From Pseudarthrobacter siccitolerans (lineage in GTDB: Bacteria > Actinomycetota > Actinomycetes > Actinomycetales > Micrococcaceae): 64,000 nt of DNA. The stretch spans positions 1,240,001 to 1,304,000 of the forward strand of contig NZ_JAUSXB010000001.1 of NCBI RefSeq assembly GCF_030823375.1. The letters run 5' to 3'. Below are positions 28,019 through 40,318 of the stretch, in pieces (within the stretch, counting starts at the first letter, position 1; the number at the start of each line of letters is the position of its first letter). Under the pieces are notes generated by a model. The model had not been told where the DNA came from. It worked only from the letters and a program-made list of their open reading frames with translations, and did no database searches. Both the position numbers and the translations under genes were made by a program.

Positions 28019-29758
28019 TCAGCGCAAGGGCACGATATCTTCCACGCCCAGTCGGGCGGCGTCTGCGGATTCGTCGTCCGGCTGTTGCTGGCTCAGGCGT
28101 TCCGCCTCCACGCGTGCGATGTAGTGCCTGATCTCGTTTTCGCGTTGGGCCTCGCTCCAGCCAAGGACGTCACCCATCAGTTTAGCGACTACCGGAACGG
28201 CTGACACACCGCGGTCCCACGCCTCGATGGAAATTCGGGTCCGCCGCGTGAGGACGTCGTTGACGTGGCGCGCGCCCTCGTGGGTGGCGGCATAGACGGC
28301 TTCAGCCTGCAGGTAGTCATCGGCTCCGGGAATCGGTTCAGCGAGGTCCGGGTTTTCCTTGATGATGGCCAGGACTTCGGGGGTCAGCGAACCGTACCGG
28401 TTGAGCAGATGTTCGATCCGGGCCACGTGCACGCCGGATTCCTCAGCGGTGCGGTTCCGCCGGTTCCAGGCCGCCTTGAAGCCGCTCGCGCCCAGCAGCG
28501 GGATGGTTTCCGTGCAGCTGGGCGGGACACGTTCGTCCATGGTCCGGGTGGCCTCGTCCACGGCGTCCTTGGCCATCACGCGGTAGGTGGTCCATTTTCC
28601 TCCCGCCACTACCACCAGGCCGGGAACCGGGTGCGCCACCACATGCTCGCGTGACAGCTTGGCGGTGGAGTCGTTTTCCCCTGCAAGCAGCGGGCGCAGG
28701 CCGGCGTAGACACCTTCCACGTCTTCGCGGGTCAGTGGCCGCTTGAGGACCTTGTTGACGTGCTCCAGGATGTAGTCGATGTCCTTGCTGGACGCCGCCG
28801 GATGGGCTTTGTCCAGGTGCCAGTCCGTGTCCGTGGTGCCGATGATCCAGTGCCGGCCCCAGGGAATGACAAAGAGCACGGACTTCTCGGTCCGGAGGAT
28901 CAGGCCCACTGTGGACTGGAAACGGTCGCGCGGGACCACCAGGTGGATTCCCTTGGATGCCCGGACTTTCAGCTGGCCGCGCTCGGTGACCATGGCCTGG
29001 GTTTCGTCGGTCCAGACGCCGGTGGCGTTGATGACCTGCTTGGCCCGGATCTTGAACTGTGTCCCGTCCTCATGGTTGACCACTTTGGCGCCCACCACCC
29101 GTTCGCCTTCGCGCAGGAAGTCCACCACGGCCATCTGGTTGACCGCGTGGGCACCGTAGTAAGCGGCTGTCCGGATGAGGTTGGCGCAGTATTTCGCATC
29201 ATCCACCTGGCCGTCGTAGTAACGGATAGACCCCACAAAGGCGTCGTCCTTCAGGCTTGGCGCCGCTCGCAGCGTTCCCCGTTTGCTGAGGTGCTTGTGG
29301 AATGGCACTCCTCTGCTGTGGCCGCTGGAAACGGACATCGCGTCGTATAACGCAATTCCTGCGCCAACGTAGGGCCGTTCGAAGAAGGGTTTCGTCAGCG
29401 GATACAGGAAGGGCACGGGCCGGGCCAGGTGGGGCGCGAGTTCGGAGAGCAGCAGCCCGCGCTCCTGCAGCGCCTCTTTGACGAGCGCGAAGTCGAGCAT
29501 TTCCAGGTAGCGCAGGCCGCCGTGGATGAGCTTGGAGGATCGCGAGGAGGTTCCGGCCGCCCAGTCACTGGCCTCAACGATGCCCACGTCCAATCCCCGG
29601 GTGACGGCATCCAGGGCAGTTCCGGTGCCCACGATGCCGCCGCCAACAATGAGGATGTCCAGCTCCCGGCCGGGCTCCGCCGTCGCCCTCAGCCGCTCAA
29701 TGGCAGCCTCCCTGGCTGCAGGTCCCAAGGCTCCGCCGTGATCAGGAAAACTCTTCAT
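28019..29758 (-). CDS. glpD: Glycerol-3-phosphate dehydrogenase (FAD-dependent, aerobic)
   Basis: A 579-residue membrane-associated flavoenzyme oxidising sn-glycerol-3-phosphate to dihydroxyacetone phosphate and feeding electrons to quinone. FAD dinucleotide fold: DILIVGGGIVGTGTALDAV (about 34-52). GlpD signatures are SSRSSKLIHGGLRYLE (about 71-86), GTTDTDWH, GLRPLLAG and GGKWTTYRVMAKDAV, then the C-terminal helical DAO_C domain. ATG start with GGAGGCG 4-5 nt upstream. No glpK or glpF is in the window. Confidence 0.95.
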   Translation of the reverse strand: MKSFPDHGGALGPAAREAAIERLRATAEPGRELDILIVGGGIVGTGTALDAVTRGLDVGIVEASDWAAGTSSRSSKLIHGGLRYLEMLDFALVKEALQERGLLLSELAPHLARPVPFLYPLTKPFFERPYVGAGIALYDAMSVSSGHSRGVPFHKHLSKRGTLRAAPSLKDDAFVGSIRYYDGQVDDAKYCANLIRTAAYYGAHAVNQMAVVDFLREGERVVGAKVVNHEDGTQFKIRAKQVINATGVWTDETQAMVTERGQLKVRASKGIHLVVPRDRFQSTVGLILRTEKSVLFVIPWGRHWIIGTTDTDWHLDKAHPAASSKDIDYILEHVNKVLKRPLTREDVEGVYAGLRPLLAGENDSTAKLSREHVVAHPVPGLVVVAGGKWTTYRVMAKDAVDEATRTMDERVPPSCTETIPLLGASGFKAAWNRRNRTAEESGVHVARIEHLLNRYGSLTPEVLAIIKENPDLAEPIPGADDYLQAEAVYAATHEGARHVNDVLTRRTRISIEAWDRGVSAVPVVAKLMGDVLGWSEAQRENEIRHYIARVEAERLSQQQPDDESADAARLGVEDIVPLR

Positions 29759-29858
29759 TGAACGCCTCCACTGCCGCTAGTCCCGGTCGTGGAACCACAC
29801 TACTTCGTCGCGGGGCGCTTGGGCAGGGCAGGCAGGGAACGGGCTGCTGCCCCGTGCG

Positions 29859-30995
29859 TCAGTTTCCTGAGTAGGGGGAAACCACGACGTCGACGCGCTG
29901 GAATTCCTTCAGGTCCGAATAGCCGGTGGTAGCCATGGAGCGGCGGAGCGCGCCGATAAGGTTGGACGTTCCGTTGGTGTGGTGGCCGGGGCCGAACAGG
30001 ACCTCTTCCAAGGGTCCCACCGTGCCGACGTTGACGCGGTCGCCGCGGGGCAATTCGAGGTGGTGTGCTTCCTGGCCCCAGTGCCAGCCCTTGCCTGGCG
30101 CCTCTTCGGCGCGCGCCAGCGCATGGCCGAGCATGACGGCGTCGGCGCCCATGGCGATGGCCTTGACGATATCGCCCGAGCTGCCCATGCCGCCGTCGGC
30201 AATAACGTGGACGTAACGCCCGCCTGACTCATCCATGTAGTCGCGGCGGGCCGCAGCGACGTCGGAGATGGCCGATGCCATGGGCGAGTGGATGCCCAGG
30301 GCACGACGGGTAGTGGTGGTGGCGCCGCCGCCGAAGCCCACCAGGACGCCGGCCGCGCCGGTGCGCATGAGGTGCAGTGCGGGGGTGTAGCCGGCTGCCC
30401 CGCCCACGATGACAGGGACGTCCAGCTCGTAGATGAACTGCTTGAGGTTCAGCGGCTCGTGGTCCTTGGACACGTGCTCGGCGGACACGGTGGTCCCGCG
30501 GATAACAAAGATGTCGACGCCGGCAGCCAGGACAGTCTTGTAGTGCTCCTGGGTGCGCTGCGGGGTGAGGGAACCGGCCACCGTGACGCCGGCGGCGCGC
30601 ATCTCGGCCAGGCGGGAGGTGATCAGTTCGGGCTGGATGGGCGCCTTATACAGCTCCTGCATCCGGCCCGTCACGGCGGGGCTGTTGACCTCGTCCTCAA
30701 GCGCGCCGATCTCGTCGAGGACGGGCTGCGGGTCTTCGTACCGAGTCCAGAGCCCTTCGAGGTCCAGCACACCCAGGCCGCCAAGCTTGCCCAGGGCGAT
30801 GGCTGTTGCCGGGGACATCGCCGAGTCCATCGGGGCTGCGATCACCGGCATGCCGAACTGGTAGGCGTCGATCTGCCACGAGACGGAGACGTCCTTGGGG
30901 TCGCGGGTACGACGGTTGGGGATAATTGCAATGTCATCCAGGGAGTAGGCACGACGCCCACGCTTGCCACGGCCGATCTCGATCTCGTAAGTCAC
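29859..30995 (-). CDS. guaB3: GuaB3 family IMP dehydrogenase/GMP reductase-related protein
   Basis: A 378-residue TIM-barrel protein of the IMPDH/GMPR superfamily without CBS domains. GuaB3 marks: SLDDIAIIPNRRTRDPKDVS at the N-terminus, PVIAAPMDSAMSP, GGRYVHVIADGGMGSSGDIV, MLGHALARAEEAPG and a C-terminal GALRRSMATTGYSDLKEFQ. The segment aligned to the IMPDH cysteine loop (GPGSICTTR) reads GGGATTTTR, and the protein contains no Cys at all, so a covalent IMPDH mechanism is excluded. Recent work on other GuaB3 proteins points to nucleotide reductase activity; that is knowledge of the family, not visible here. GTG start, TAACCT 6 nt upstream. Confidence 0.9.
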   Translation of the reverse strand: MTYEIEIGRGKRGRRAYSLDDIAIIPNRRTRDPKDVSVSWQIDAYQFGMPVIAAPMDSAMSPATAIALGKLGGLGVLDLEGLWTRYEDPQPVLDEIGALEDEVNSPAVTGRMQELYKAPIQPELITSRLAEMRAAGVTVAGSLTPQRTQEHYKTVLAAGVDIFVIRGTTVSAEHVSKDHEPLNLKQFIYELDVPVIVGGAAGYTPALHLMRTGAAGVLVGFGGGATTTTRRALGIHSPMASAISDVAAARRDYMDESGGRYVHVIADGGMGSSGDIVKAIAMGADAVMLGHALARAEEAPGKGWHWGQEAHHLELPRGDRVNVGTVGPLEEVLFGPGHHTNGTSNLIGALRRSMATTGYSDLKEFQRVDVVVSPYSGN

Positions 30996-31001
30996 TGCTC
31001 T

Positions 31002-31038
31002 AGGTTATCCCAGCCGCACTGTTGTCTTTGGCTACAGT
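31002..31038. promoter_or_regulatory. Divergent leaderless -10 boxes (guaB3 / unknown gene)
   Basis: In the 49-bp gap between divergent genes, TAACCT (31002-31007, minus strand) lies 6 nt before the guaB3 GTG and TACAGT (31033-31038, plus strand) lies 6 nt before the ATG at 31045. Neither gene has a Shine-Dalgarno site, which implies leaderless mRNAs. Clear -35 elements are not visible. Confidence 0.6.
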
Positions 31039-31044
31039 GGCTGG

Positions 31045-31692
31045 ATGGGTTCGCGCTGGATCTTCGACGGCCACATTGCCGGCATTGGCACCGGATCGGG
31101 CCTGCGGGCAGTGGTGGGAATCTGGAACTCCTCCCCGTTTGGTCCCTTCTCCGACGTTATGGTGCAGGAGCCTTCCGGGCACCGGCTGTTGCTCGCGCCC
31201 AGCGAGGAGGTGGCGGACTTCATCTCCGACACCTACGCCTTCGACGAGGTCCGGATTCTGGACGTAAACACCACTTTGGCCCGGGATCTGCTGACGGTCG
31301 ACGCCGGCGCCCTGGCCGTCCGCTCCCGGCTCGGCGGGAGGACCCTCCTGGGATGCGCGCTGCGGGCCGTGCCACGGCCCCTCGCCGTCCACCCCCGCTG
31401 GGTGCGGGCGATCAGCCCGGTTGCCGCCGTCCTCAGCAGCGGGTCCCGTACCTCGGGAACCGCGGGGAGCGGACGGCACGAGTATTACGGCGTGAGTGAC
31501 CTCCGCAGTATCAGCTCCGCCGTCGTCAGCTGGGACGGCGCCGATGCCGGGGCGTTATCGCCCATCGTGCCGGCAGTGGACTTCGGCTTCAGTAGTGTCC
31601 CACCGCGGCCCAGCCTCGCCAGGGTCCGCACCACAGTGGTGGACGCCGGTACAGCCGGGGAGACGTCCCCATCCTGGCGACCTGCGGAATAA
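31045..31692 (+). CDS. Conserved actinobacterial protein of unknown function
   Basis: A 215-residue soluble protein with no recognised motif. It begins MGSRWIFDGHIAGIGTGSG and contains GTGSGLRAVVGIWNSSPFG, a RLLLAPSEEVADFI strand-helix region, and a C-terminus rich in Ser/Ala. No signal peptide or membrane segment. Codon use is like its neighbours, and a TACAGT box 6 nt before the ATG supports expression. Divergent from guaB3. I cannot assign a function. Confidence 0.75.
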   Translation: MGSRWIFDGHIAGIGTGSGLRAVVGIWNSSPFGPFSDVMVQEPSGHRLLLAPSEEVADFISDTYAFDEVRILDVNTTLARDLLTVDAGALAVRSRLGGRTLLGCALRAVPRPLAVHPRWVRAISPVAAVLSSGSRTSGTAGSGRHEYYGVSDLRSISSAVVSWDGADAGALSPIVPAVDFGFSSVPPRPSLARVRTTVVDAGTAGETSPSWRPAE

Positions 31693-31746
31693 CGTAGTTT
31701 GGGCAGCAGAACCGCTTGGACTGTTGAACAATATTGGGGGAACGCC

Positions 31747-32283
31747 ATGGCGCCAAGAATTTACGGGGCTGACATCAACGGGACTGCAACCAGCACCGCG
31801 GGGTTTCCGCAGCTTGCCCTGGGCTACGCCCACCGCCGGGCCCGCGTCTTCTGGTTTTGGTGGATGGGAATGGTCTTCGCCCTCCCTGGTGCGGCGCAGG
31901 CCGCCGTGCTGTGGGCAACGGATCAAAACCCGGAGAACGGCCTGGTGCTGGCCGGCCTGGGATTGGGAATTTCAGGCGTGGGCTGGGTATCGGCCATCGG
32001 CCCGCGCTTCACGCGGACGGCTCCGCGCCCGGCTGATGACGTGAACCGTGCTGAGCAGTACATCAGGATTGTCCCGGGAACGGCGATCGGCATGGTGGCT
32101 GCCATGCTGGTGATCGTGGTGGCTCTGATGGTCGCAACACCGAGGGGAACCTCGCCTGACGTCCTGCCCATTCTGGCGTTCCTGGCTGCCTTTCCAGTGC
32201 CCATAGCCGCCGGCATGCTCTACTCCCGGCAGCTCCACCGCGAGCGGGAGCGGCTTTACAGAAGCTGGCTGGAACGCGGCTAA
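31747..32283 (+). CDS. Four-helix integral membrane protein, unknown function
   Basis: A 178-residue protein with four hydrophobic helices (FWFWWMGMVFALPGAAQAAV; LVLAGLGLGISGVGWVSAI; GTAIGMVAAMLVIVVALMV; VLPILAFLAAFPVPIAAGML) and a basic C-terminus (RQLHRERERLYRSW). ATG 31747 is chosen because GGGGGAA lies 6 nt upstream; the frame opens 48 nt earlier without a ribosome-binding site. It sits 54 bp after the preceding gene and is convergent with an ABC transporter. No family recognised. Confidence 0.75.
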   Translation: MAPRIYGADINGTATSTAGFPQLALGYAHRRARVFWFWWMGMVFALPGAAQAAVLWATDQNPENGLVLAGLGLGISGVGWVSAIGPRFTRTAPRPADDVNRAEQYIRIVPGTAIGMVAAMLVIVVALMVATPRGTSPDVLPILAFLAAFPVPIAAGMLYSRQLHRERERLYRSWLERG

Positions 32284-32298
32284 AACAAAATTCCGGAC

Positions 32299-34158
32299 TC
32301 AGGCGCCTTCGGATTCCTCCACGGTCAGCTGCGACTCGAACATCCTGAAGTAACGGCCCCGCAGCGCCACGAGTTCGTTGTGCGTGCCCTGTTCCACGAT
32401 CCGGCCGTCCTCCAGCATGTAGACGATGTCTGCCTTTTCGATGGTCGCCAGGCGATGGCTGATCGCGATGATGGTGCTGTTCCGGTCCGCGAAGAGGCGG
32501 GTGAAGATCCGGTGTTCGGCAAGGGCATCGATGGCCGACGTGGGCTCGTCCATCACCATAAAGGAGGCGTCCCGGTAGAAGTTCCGGGCCATCGCCAGCC
32601 GCTGCCACTGGCCGCCCGAAAGTCCACTGCCCTTGCGGCCGCGGGGGTCCTCCATCCAGTTGCTGACGTGGTTGTCCAGCCCGTTGGGCAGCCTGGTGAT
32701 GAAATCCAGCGCCTCGGCATCGCTGGCGGCCCTGCTGATGCGGTCGTCGTCCCGGGGCGACTCGACGTCGCCGAAGTAGATGTTCTCCGCAGCCGTGGCG
32801 AACTCGTACTTGAGGAACTCCTGGCTCAGCACTGCGAGGTGGCGGTGCCAGGAGGTGACGTCGACGGCGGCCAGATCCACGCCGTCGAGCATTACCTGCC
32901 CGGAGTCCGGGCGGTAAAGGCCTGCCAGGATGCGGATTAGCGTGGACTTCCCGGCGCCGTTCTCCCCCACAATGGCGATGTGCTGGCCTTCGCGGATGGT
33001 CATGCTGATGCCGCGGATCACCTCGATGTCGCTGCCCGTGTAGGTGAAGCGGATGTCCTTCAGCTCAACCGTTTCCGGGGATTCCAGCAGCGGTGGGGCG
33101 TGCTCCGAGTGCACGGGCAACGCCATAAACAGCTCGTAGTCCTTGAGGTTGGCCAGGTCCTCGTCAATAGAGCTGAGGGAGGAGACCAGGTTGTTGGCCG
33201 TGGACAGCGCCCGGCTGACAATCTGCTGGACGTAGAGGAACTGGCCCACAGGTTGCGCCCGGGCGATGATCTGCCCCACCACCCAGATCAGCGAGACAAC
33301 CTCCGCGCCGTACTGGAGGGCGTCCGCGGCGAGCTGCTTCGGGATGTACCGGCGCTGGAAATCGAGGCGGCGGCGCTCGTCAGCGTCGCGCAGGCGGGAC
33401 CGGAGGTCCATGAGGAAGCCGACGATTCCGTAGAGACGCATCTCGGCAATGTGCTGCGGCCTGAGCAGGTTCTGCTCGATCATCCGGCGCTGCCGGCGTG
33501 AGTCCACCTGCGTGTTCCAGTGCGCGATCTGCTCCCTGGACAGCTTGAACTGCAGGTACACGCTGGGCACGATGGCCACCAGGACAATCACGGCGATCCA
33601 CCAGCTGACCAGCAGCAGTGCCCCGATAGCAAGGATGACCGAGACGAGCTGGGTGAAGATGGCAGCGATCCGATCCAGTACCCGGGCGTAGGAGTCGGAG
33701 AACCTCTTGGCCCGGTCGTACAGGTCAACGGTTTCTTTGTCGTCGTAGCGCCAGAACTCGAGGGCGAGGAACCGCTCGTACATCTGGTCGCCCACGATGG
33801 CGCCCACTTTGAAGCTCATCAGCTGCTGGATGTAGCGGTCCACGCTGTTGAACGCACCCCAGAAAAGCCCCAGGGCCGCGGTGATGATGACATAGACAAC
33901 CGCCAACTGCCCGGCTCCGGCATCGCCCGAATAAGCCGCGGCCAGAGCAGTTGTGGTGAGCGCTGCGAAGTAGGTGGTGATTAGCGGGAGCACCGCCGAG
34001 ATCAGCGAGCCGAGCACCTTCATGACCACAGCGCCCGGGGAGGCACGGAAACTGACCCTCAGGACCTGGGCAACGGCGCGGGCGTACGGGCGAAGGGCCA
34101 GCCGTCGCGAGGGTTCCCGCTTCGGGGCCAGTTCCGCCGGGTGGCGTGATGGGGGCAT
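32299..34158 (-). CDS. ABC transporter with fused permease and ATPase (exporter type)
   Basis: A 619-residue half-transporter. The N-terminal membrane domain (to ~350) has five or six helices, including a pair near 45-100 and 170-205. The ATPase half has Walker A VGENGAGKSTLIRIL (about 405), Q-loop LSQEFLKYEF, signature GSGLSGGQWQRLAMAR, Walker B SFMVMDEPTSAID and H-loop IAISHRLATIEKAD. No substrate can be inferred. TAGGCT lies 6 nt before the ATG (leaderless). It follows the small lipoprotein gene by 38 bp on the same strand and is convergent with the membrane protein gene. Confidence 0.9.
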   Translation of the reverse strand: MPPSRHPAELAPKREPSRRLALRPYARAVAQVLRVSFRASPGAVVMKVLGSLISAVLPLITTYFAALTTTALAAAYSGDAGAGQLAVVYVIITAALGLFWGAFNSVDRYIQQLMSFKVGAIVGDQMYERFLALEFWRYDDKETVDLYDRAKRFSDSYARVLDRIAAIFTQLVSVILAIGALLLVSWWIAVIVLVAIVPSVYLQFKLSREQIAHWNTQVDSRRQRRMIEQNLLRPQHIAEMRLYGIVGFLMDLRSRLRDADERRRLDFQRRYIPKQLAADALQYGAEVVSLIWVVGQIIARAQPVGQFLYVQQIVSRALSTANNLVSSLSSIDEDLANLKDYELFMALPVHSEHAPPLLESPETVELKDIRFTYTGSDIEVIRGISMTIREGQHIAIVGENGAGKSTLIRILAGLYRPDSGQVMLDGVDLAAVDVTSWHRHLAVLSQEFLKYEFATAAENIYFGDVESPRDDDRISRAASDAEALDFITRLPNGLDNHVSNWMEDPRGRKGSGLSGGQWQRLAMARNFYRDASFMVMDEPTSAIDALAEHRIFTRLFADRNSTIIAISHRLATIEKADIVYMLEDGRIVEQGTHNELVALRGRYFRMFESQLTVEESEGA

Positions 34159-34196
34159 GGAATCAGCCTAGTGCCGTGCCCCGGGTAAGGCGGGTG

Positions 34197-34709
34197 TCAG
34201 TACTCCTCGCCGTACTCGTAGTCCGGGAAGTCGAAGCAGGCACTGTAGCCCTCGACCCGCAGCGATTCAGGGCCGCCCACGAAGAACACGAACAGGTGAG
34301 TGCCGTCGCTGTGCAGAAGGTCGATGCGCCGGGCTCCGCCGGGGGTTTTGCCGTCATCCACCGTCCAGCCGTCCTTGGCCTCCATCAGCTCGACCACCTC
34401 ATCGAGGATGGCTTCGCGGTCCACACCGGCCCCGACTTCAGCAACAGCGTCCCCGGTCCACTTGCGCCGGTCTCCACCAGTGCAGGGCATGAGTCCGGAC
34501 GTATCGTGGGCGAACGTGGACAAAACCGCATCGCCGGGCAGCAGCCCCAGGATTTCCTGTTCCGAGGACATGACTTTGGTCTTGGCTGATTCGAGGCTGA
34601 TGTCCGGGTTCTTTCCATTTCCAGGCTGGCCGCAGGAGGCCACCATTGCTAGGAGTGCTGCCGCTCCGGCCAGGCGCCATGCCGGCGCGGACCTGGGCCT
34701 ACCGCTCAC
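34197..34709 (-). CDS. Small predicted lipoprotein, unknown function
   Basis: About 170 residues. Starting at GTG 34709 gives a classic lipoprotein signal: basic n-region (SGRPRSAPAWR), hydrophobic core and lipobox LAMVASC. The mature part has two cysteines (GLMPCTGG; YSACFDFP) and the pattern KWTGDAVAEVGAGVDREAIL, LDEVVELMEAKDGWTV, found in actinobacterial lipoproteins of unknown role. The frame is open 57 nt farther upstream, but that would bury the signal. The GTG overlaps the end of a possible small upstream gene (GTGAGCGGTAG), suggesting coupling. Confidence 0.75.
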   Translation of the reverse strand: MSGRPRSAPAWRLAGAAALLAMVASCGQPGNGKNPDISLESAKTKVMSSEQEILGLLPGDAVLSTFAHDTSGLMPCTGGDRRKWTGDAVAEVGAGVDREAILDEVVELMEAKDGWTVDDGKTPGGARRIDLLHSDGTHLFVFFVGGPESLRVEGYSACFDFPDYEYGEEY

Positions 34710-34788
34710 GGATTTCCGCCAGGATGTCTGCAAGGGCTTCCTCATTCTCGGGATCTGTGGCGGCAATTAGCGGGTGGCTGCTGTTCAT
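34699..34788 (-). CDS. Possible small gene or remnant, coupled to the lipoprotein
   Basis: ATG 34788 opens a 29-codon frame (MNSSHPLIAATDPENEEALA... to ...ILAEIRER) whose acidic helical composition looks protein-like and whose stop overlaps the lipoprotein GTG. Directly upstream, in another frame (34742..34885), the codons TVWAAVTLLQRAAEDLMRQAD have strong G+C at third positions but no start codon. Reading from that frame into this one with a one-base shift near 34785 gives a continuous helical protein, so this may be a frameshifted small gene. Weak evidence. Confidence 0.35.
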   Translation of the reverse strand: MNSSHPLIAATDPENEEALADILAEIRER

Positions 34789-34894
34789 CGGCCTGCCGCA
34801 TCAGGTCCTCAGCGGCCCGCTGCAGGAGCGTGACCGCTGCCCAAACCGTCCCCCAATTGCCGCATGTATATCCATCGAATGTACTTTATCGCTC

Positions 34895-34929
34895 AAAAAG
34901 AAGGGATGGGCAGTAATGCCCATCCCTTC
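34895..34929 (-). terminator. Intrinsic terminator of guaB
   Basis: On the minus strand a perfect 12-bp stem (GAAGGGATGGGC/GCCCATCCCTTC) with a 6-nt loop is followed by TTTTT. It begins 8 bp after the guaB stop, the clearest rho-independent terminator in the window. Confidence 0.93.
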
Positions 34930-34936
34930 TAAATGA

Positions 34937-38760
<3,824 letters not shown>

Positions 38761-38769
38761 AAATAGACC

Positions 38770-39879
38770 TCACTGGTGCATAGGCAAAACATCGATTCTA
38801 CCCAGTTGGGGAATTTTCCCTGCCAGGTACCGCGCGTCGCGGCTTCCTCCCGGAAGCGTTGCGGATGCTGCCGCGTACAAAAATTCCTGCCCCAGGAAGA
38901 ACAATCCCGGCGTATCAAGCGCCACGCCGCGGTGCTGCCGCGGCAGCGCACCGTCCTCGAGCAGGTCCGGATCGACCCAGCTGAAGTCGTCCCGGAAACC
39001 GGTGCACCAGATGACGTTGGCGGCGTCCAGCCGGGTGCCGTCCGCCAGGACGGGCTTGCCGTCTTCCACGCCGGTGACCCGTGGCACCAGCCGGACGCCG
39101 GCGGCGGCCAGGTCCTTGGTCTTGGTCCTGATCAGGGGCGCAGCGTGTGCCTTGAACGCCGGTGCTGCCTTGCGTCCCACCGGCGTGTCGAGGTTGAGGA
39201 CGTGCAGGCCGAGGAAGCGCACCACCGGCAGTACGAAGCGGGCGGCTGCCCGGCCGTGCTTCACCGGCAGTTCGCCCCCAGGCTTTCCCGCAATCGTGGT
39301 GGGGTGCGTCCTGCAAACTTCGAGGGCGATCTCCGCTCCTGAATTTCCCACCCCCACCACCAGGACCGGGCCGTCCTGCAGTTGGCCGGGATTCCGGTAG
39401 TCACTGGAGTGGAACTGGACGGTGGAAGGTGCCAACCCGGCACCGAAGGCGGGAACCTTGGGAGCCTGGCTGACCCCGGTGGCAACGACGGCATTGCGCG
39501 CCTCCCAGCGGCGGCCGTCGCCGGACGCTGCGAGGAAGTGGCCATCCTCCCGCCACAGGCGCTCCACCCGGGTGCCGTGAAGCACGGGCAGGGCGTTCCG
39601 TTCCGCGTAGCCCTCCAGGTATCCGGCCAGTTCATCCTTGGTGGGGAAGGACAGCGGGTCTGCCGGGAACGGCTCGCCGGGCAGCCCGTCATACTTTGCG
39701 GGGGTGAATACCCGGAGCGAATCCCAGCGCTGGCGCCAGGCGTCGCCGGTGCGGCGGTTCGCGTCGAGGATGAGGAAGTTCCGTTGCTGCTTCTTCAGGT
39801 GGTGGCCCAGGGCGAGGCCGGCCTGGCCGCCGCCGATAATGATCGTGTCCAGCATGCCGGTCACGTTGCTGTTGTTCAT
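38770..39879 (-). CDS. Flavin-containing monooxygenase-like NAD(P)/FAD oxidoreductase
   Basis: A 369-residue protein with two dinucleotide folds: FAD-binding IIIGGGQAGLALGHHLKK near the start and NADPH-binding VLVVGVGNSGAEIALEV near 170-186. Also present are the LRVFTPAKYDGLPGEPFPAD region and ATGVSQAPKVP. It resembles the YhbW/CzcO-type flavoproteins; no substrate can be deduced. GGAG lies about 9 nt before the ATG. It overlaps the upstream PQ-loop-like gene by 4 bp (one operon) and ends 9 bp before the acyltransferase start. Confidence 0.88.
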   Translation of the reverse strand: MNNSNVTGMLDTIIIGGGQAGLALGHHLKKQQRNFLILDANRRTGDAWRQRWDSLRVFTPAKYDGLPGEPFPADPLSFPTKDELAGYLEGYAERNALPVLHGTRVERLWREDGHFLAASGDGRRWEARNAVVATGVSQAPKVPAFGAGLAPSTVQFHSSDYRNPGQLQDGPVLVVGVGNSGAEIALEVCRTHPTTIAGKPGGELPVKHGRAAARFVLPVVRFLGLHVLNLDTPVGRKAAPAFKAHAAPLIRTKTKDLAAAGVRLVPRVTGVEDGKPVLADGTRLDAANVIWCTGFRDDFSWVDPDLLEDGALPRQHRGVALDTPGLFFLGQEFLYAAASATLPGGSRDARYLAGKIPQLGRIDVLPMHQ

Positions 39880-40223
39880 GGCTTTACTCCTATTTCACTG
39901 GCGGGGATGCCTGCGGCTGAATCTTCCTGTTGTCCCGCCGGCCCGGTTGCTCCGCGCCGGCTGCCCGGTTCCCTGTAGCGCAGCCACCAGGCAAGCATCA
40001 GGGCGGAGGCCAGGACGTAGGCGAAGTGGAGGACCCAGATTGGTCCGGCCGGGAGGTGGAACACGTAAACCGAGTGCACAACGTTCGCCACATTGCTCAG
40101 GACCAGGTTCCCCAGGCTGTAGGAGGCGAGGTCACGCGTGCGGGCGGCTTTGGCCAGCATCGGCAGCATTCCTGCGGCAAACAGCACCGTGGAAAGCGTG
40201 CCGGCAAGGACTGGAAGGTTCAT
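39876..40223 (-). CDS. Small PQ-loop/SWEET-like membrane protein
   Basis: A 115-residue protein with three hydrophobic helices (VLAGTLSTVLFAAGMLPMLA; NLVLSNVANVVHSVYVF; PIWVLHFAYVLASALMLAWW) and a polar tail. The first helix followed by MLPMLAKAARTRDLASYSLG resembles the PQ-loop half-repeat of bacterial SWEET-type proteins, which dimerise to form a transporter, though the Pro-Gln pair itself is Pro-Met here. TAGCCT 6 nt before the ATG suggests leaderless translation. First gene of the operon with the monooxygenase. Confidence 0.75.
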   Translation of the reverse strand: MNLPVLAGTLSTVLFAAGMLPMLAKAARTRDLASYSLGNLVLSNVANVVHSVYVFHLPAGPIWVLHFAYVLASALMLAWWLRYREPGSRRGATGPAGQQEDSAAGIPASEIGVKP

Positions 40224-40318
40224 GCTTTGAGGCTATGACTGGGGCCTGCTGCTCCGCGTCGCCCAAATCATGCAGATTGCGCGCCGGGCCTATGGGTATT
40301 TTTATGCAGTCCCTGGCA

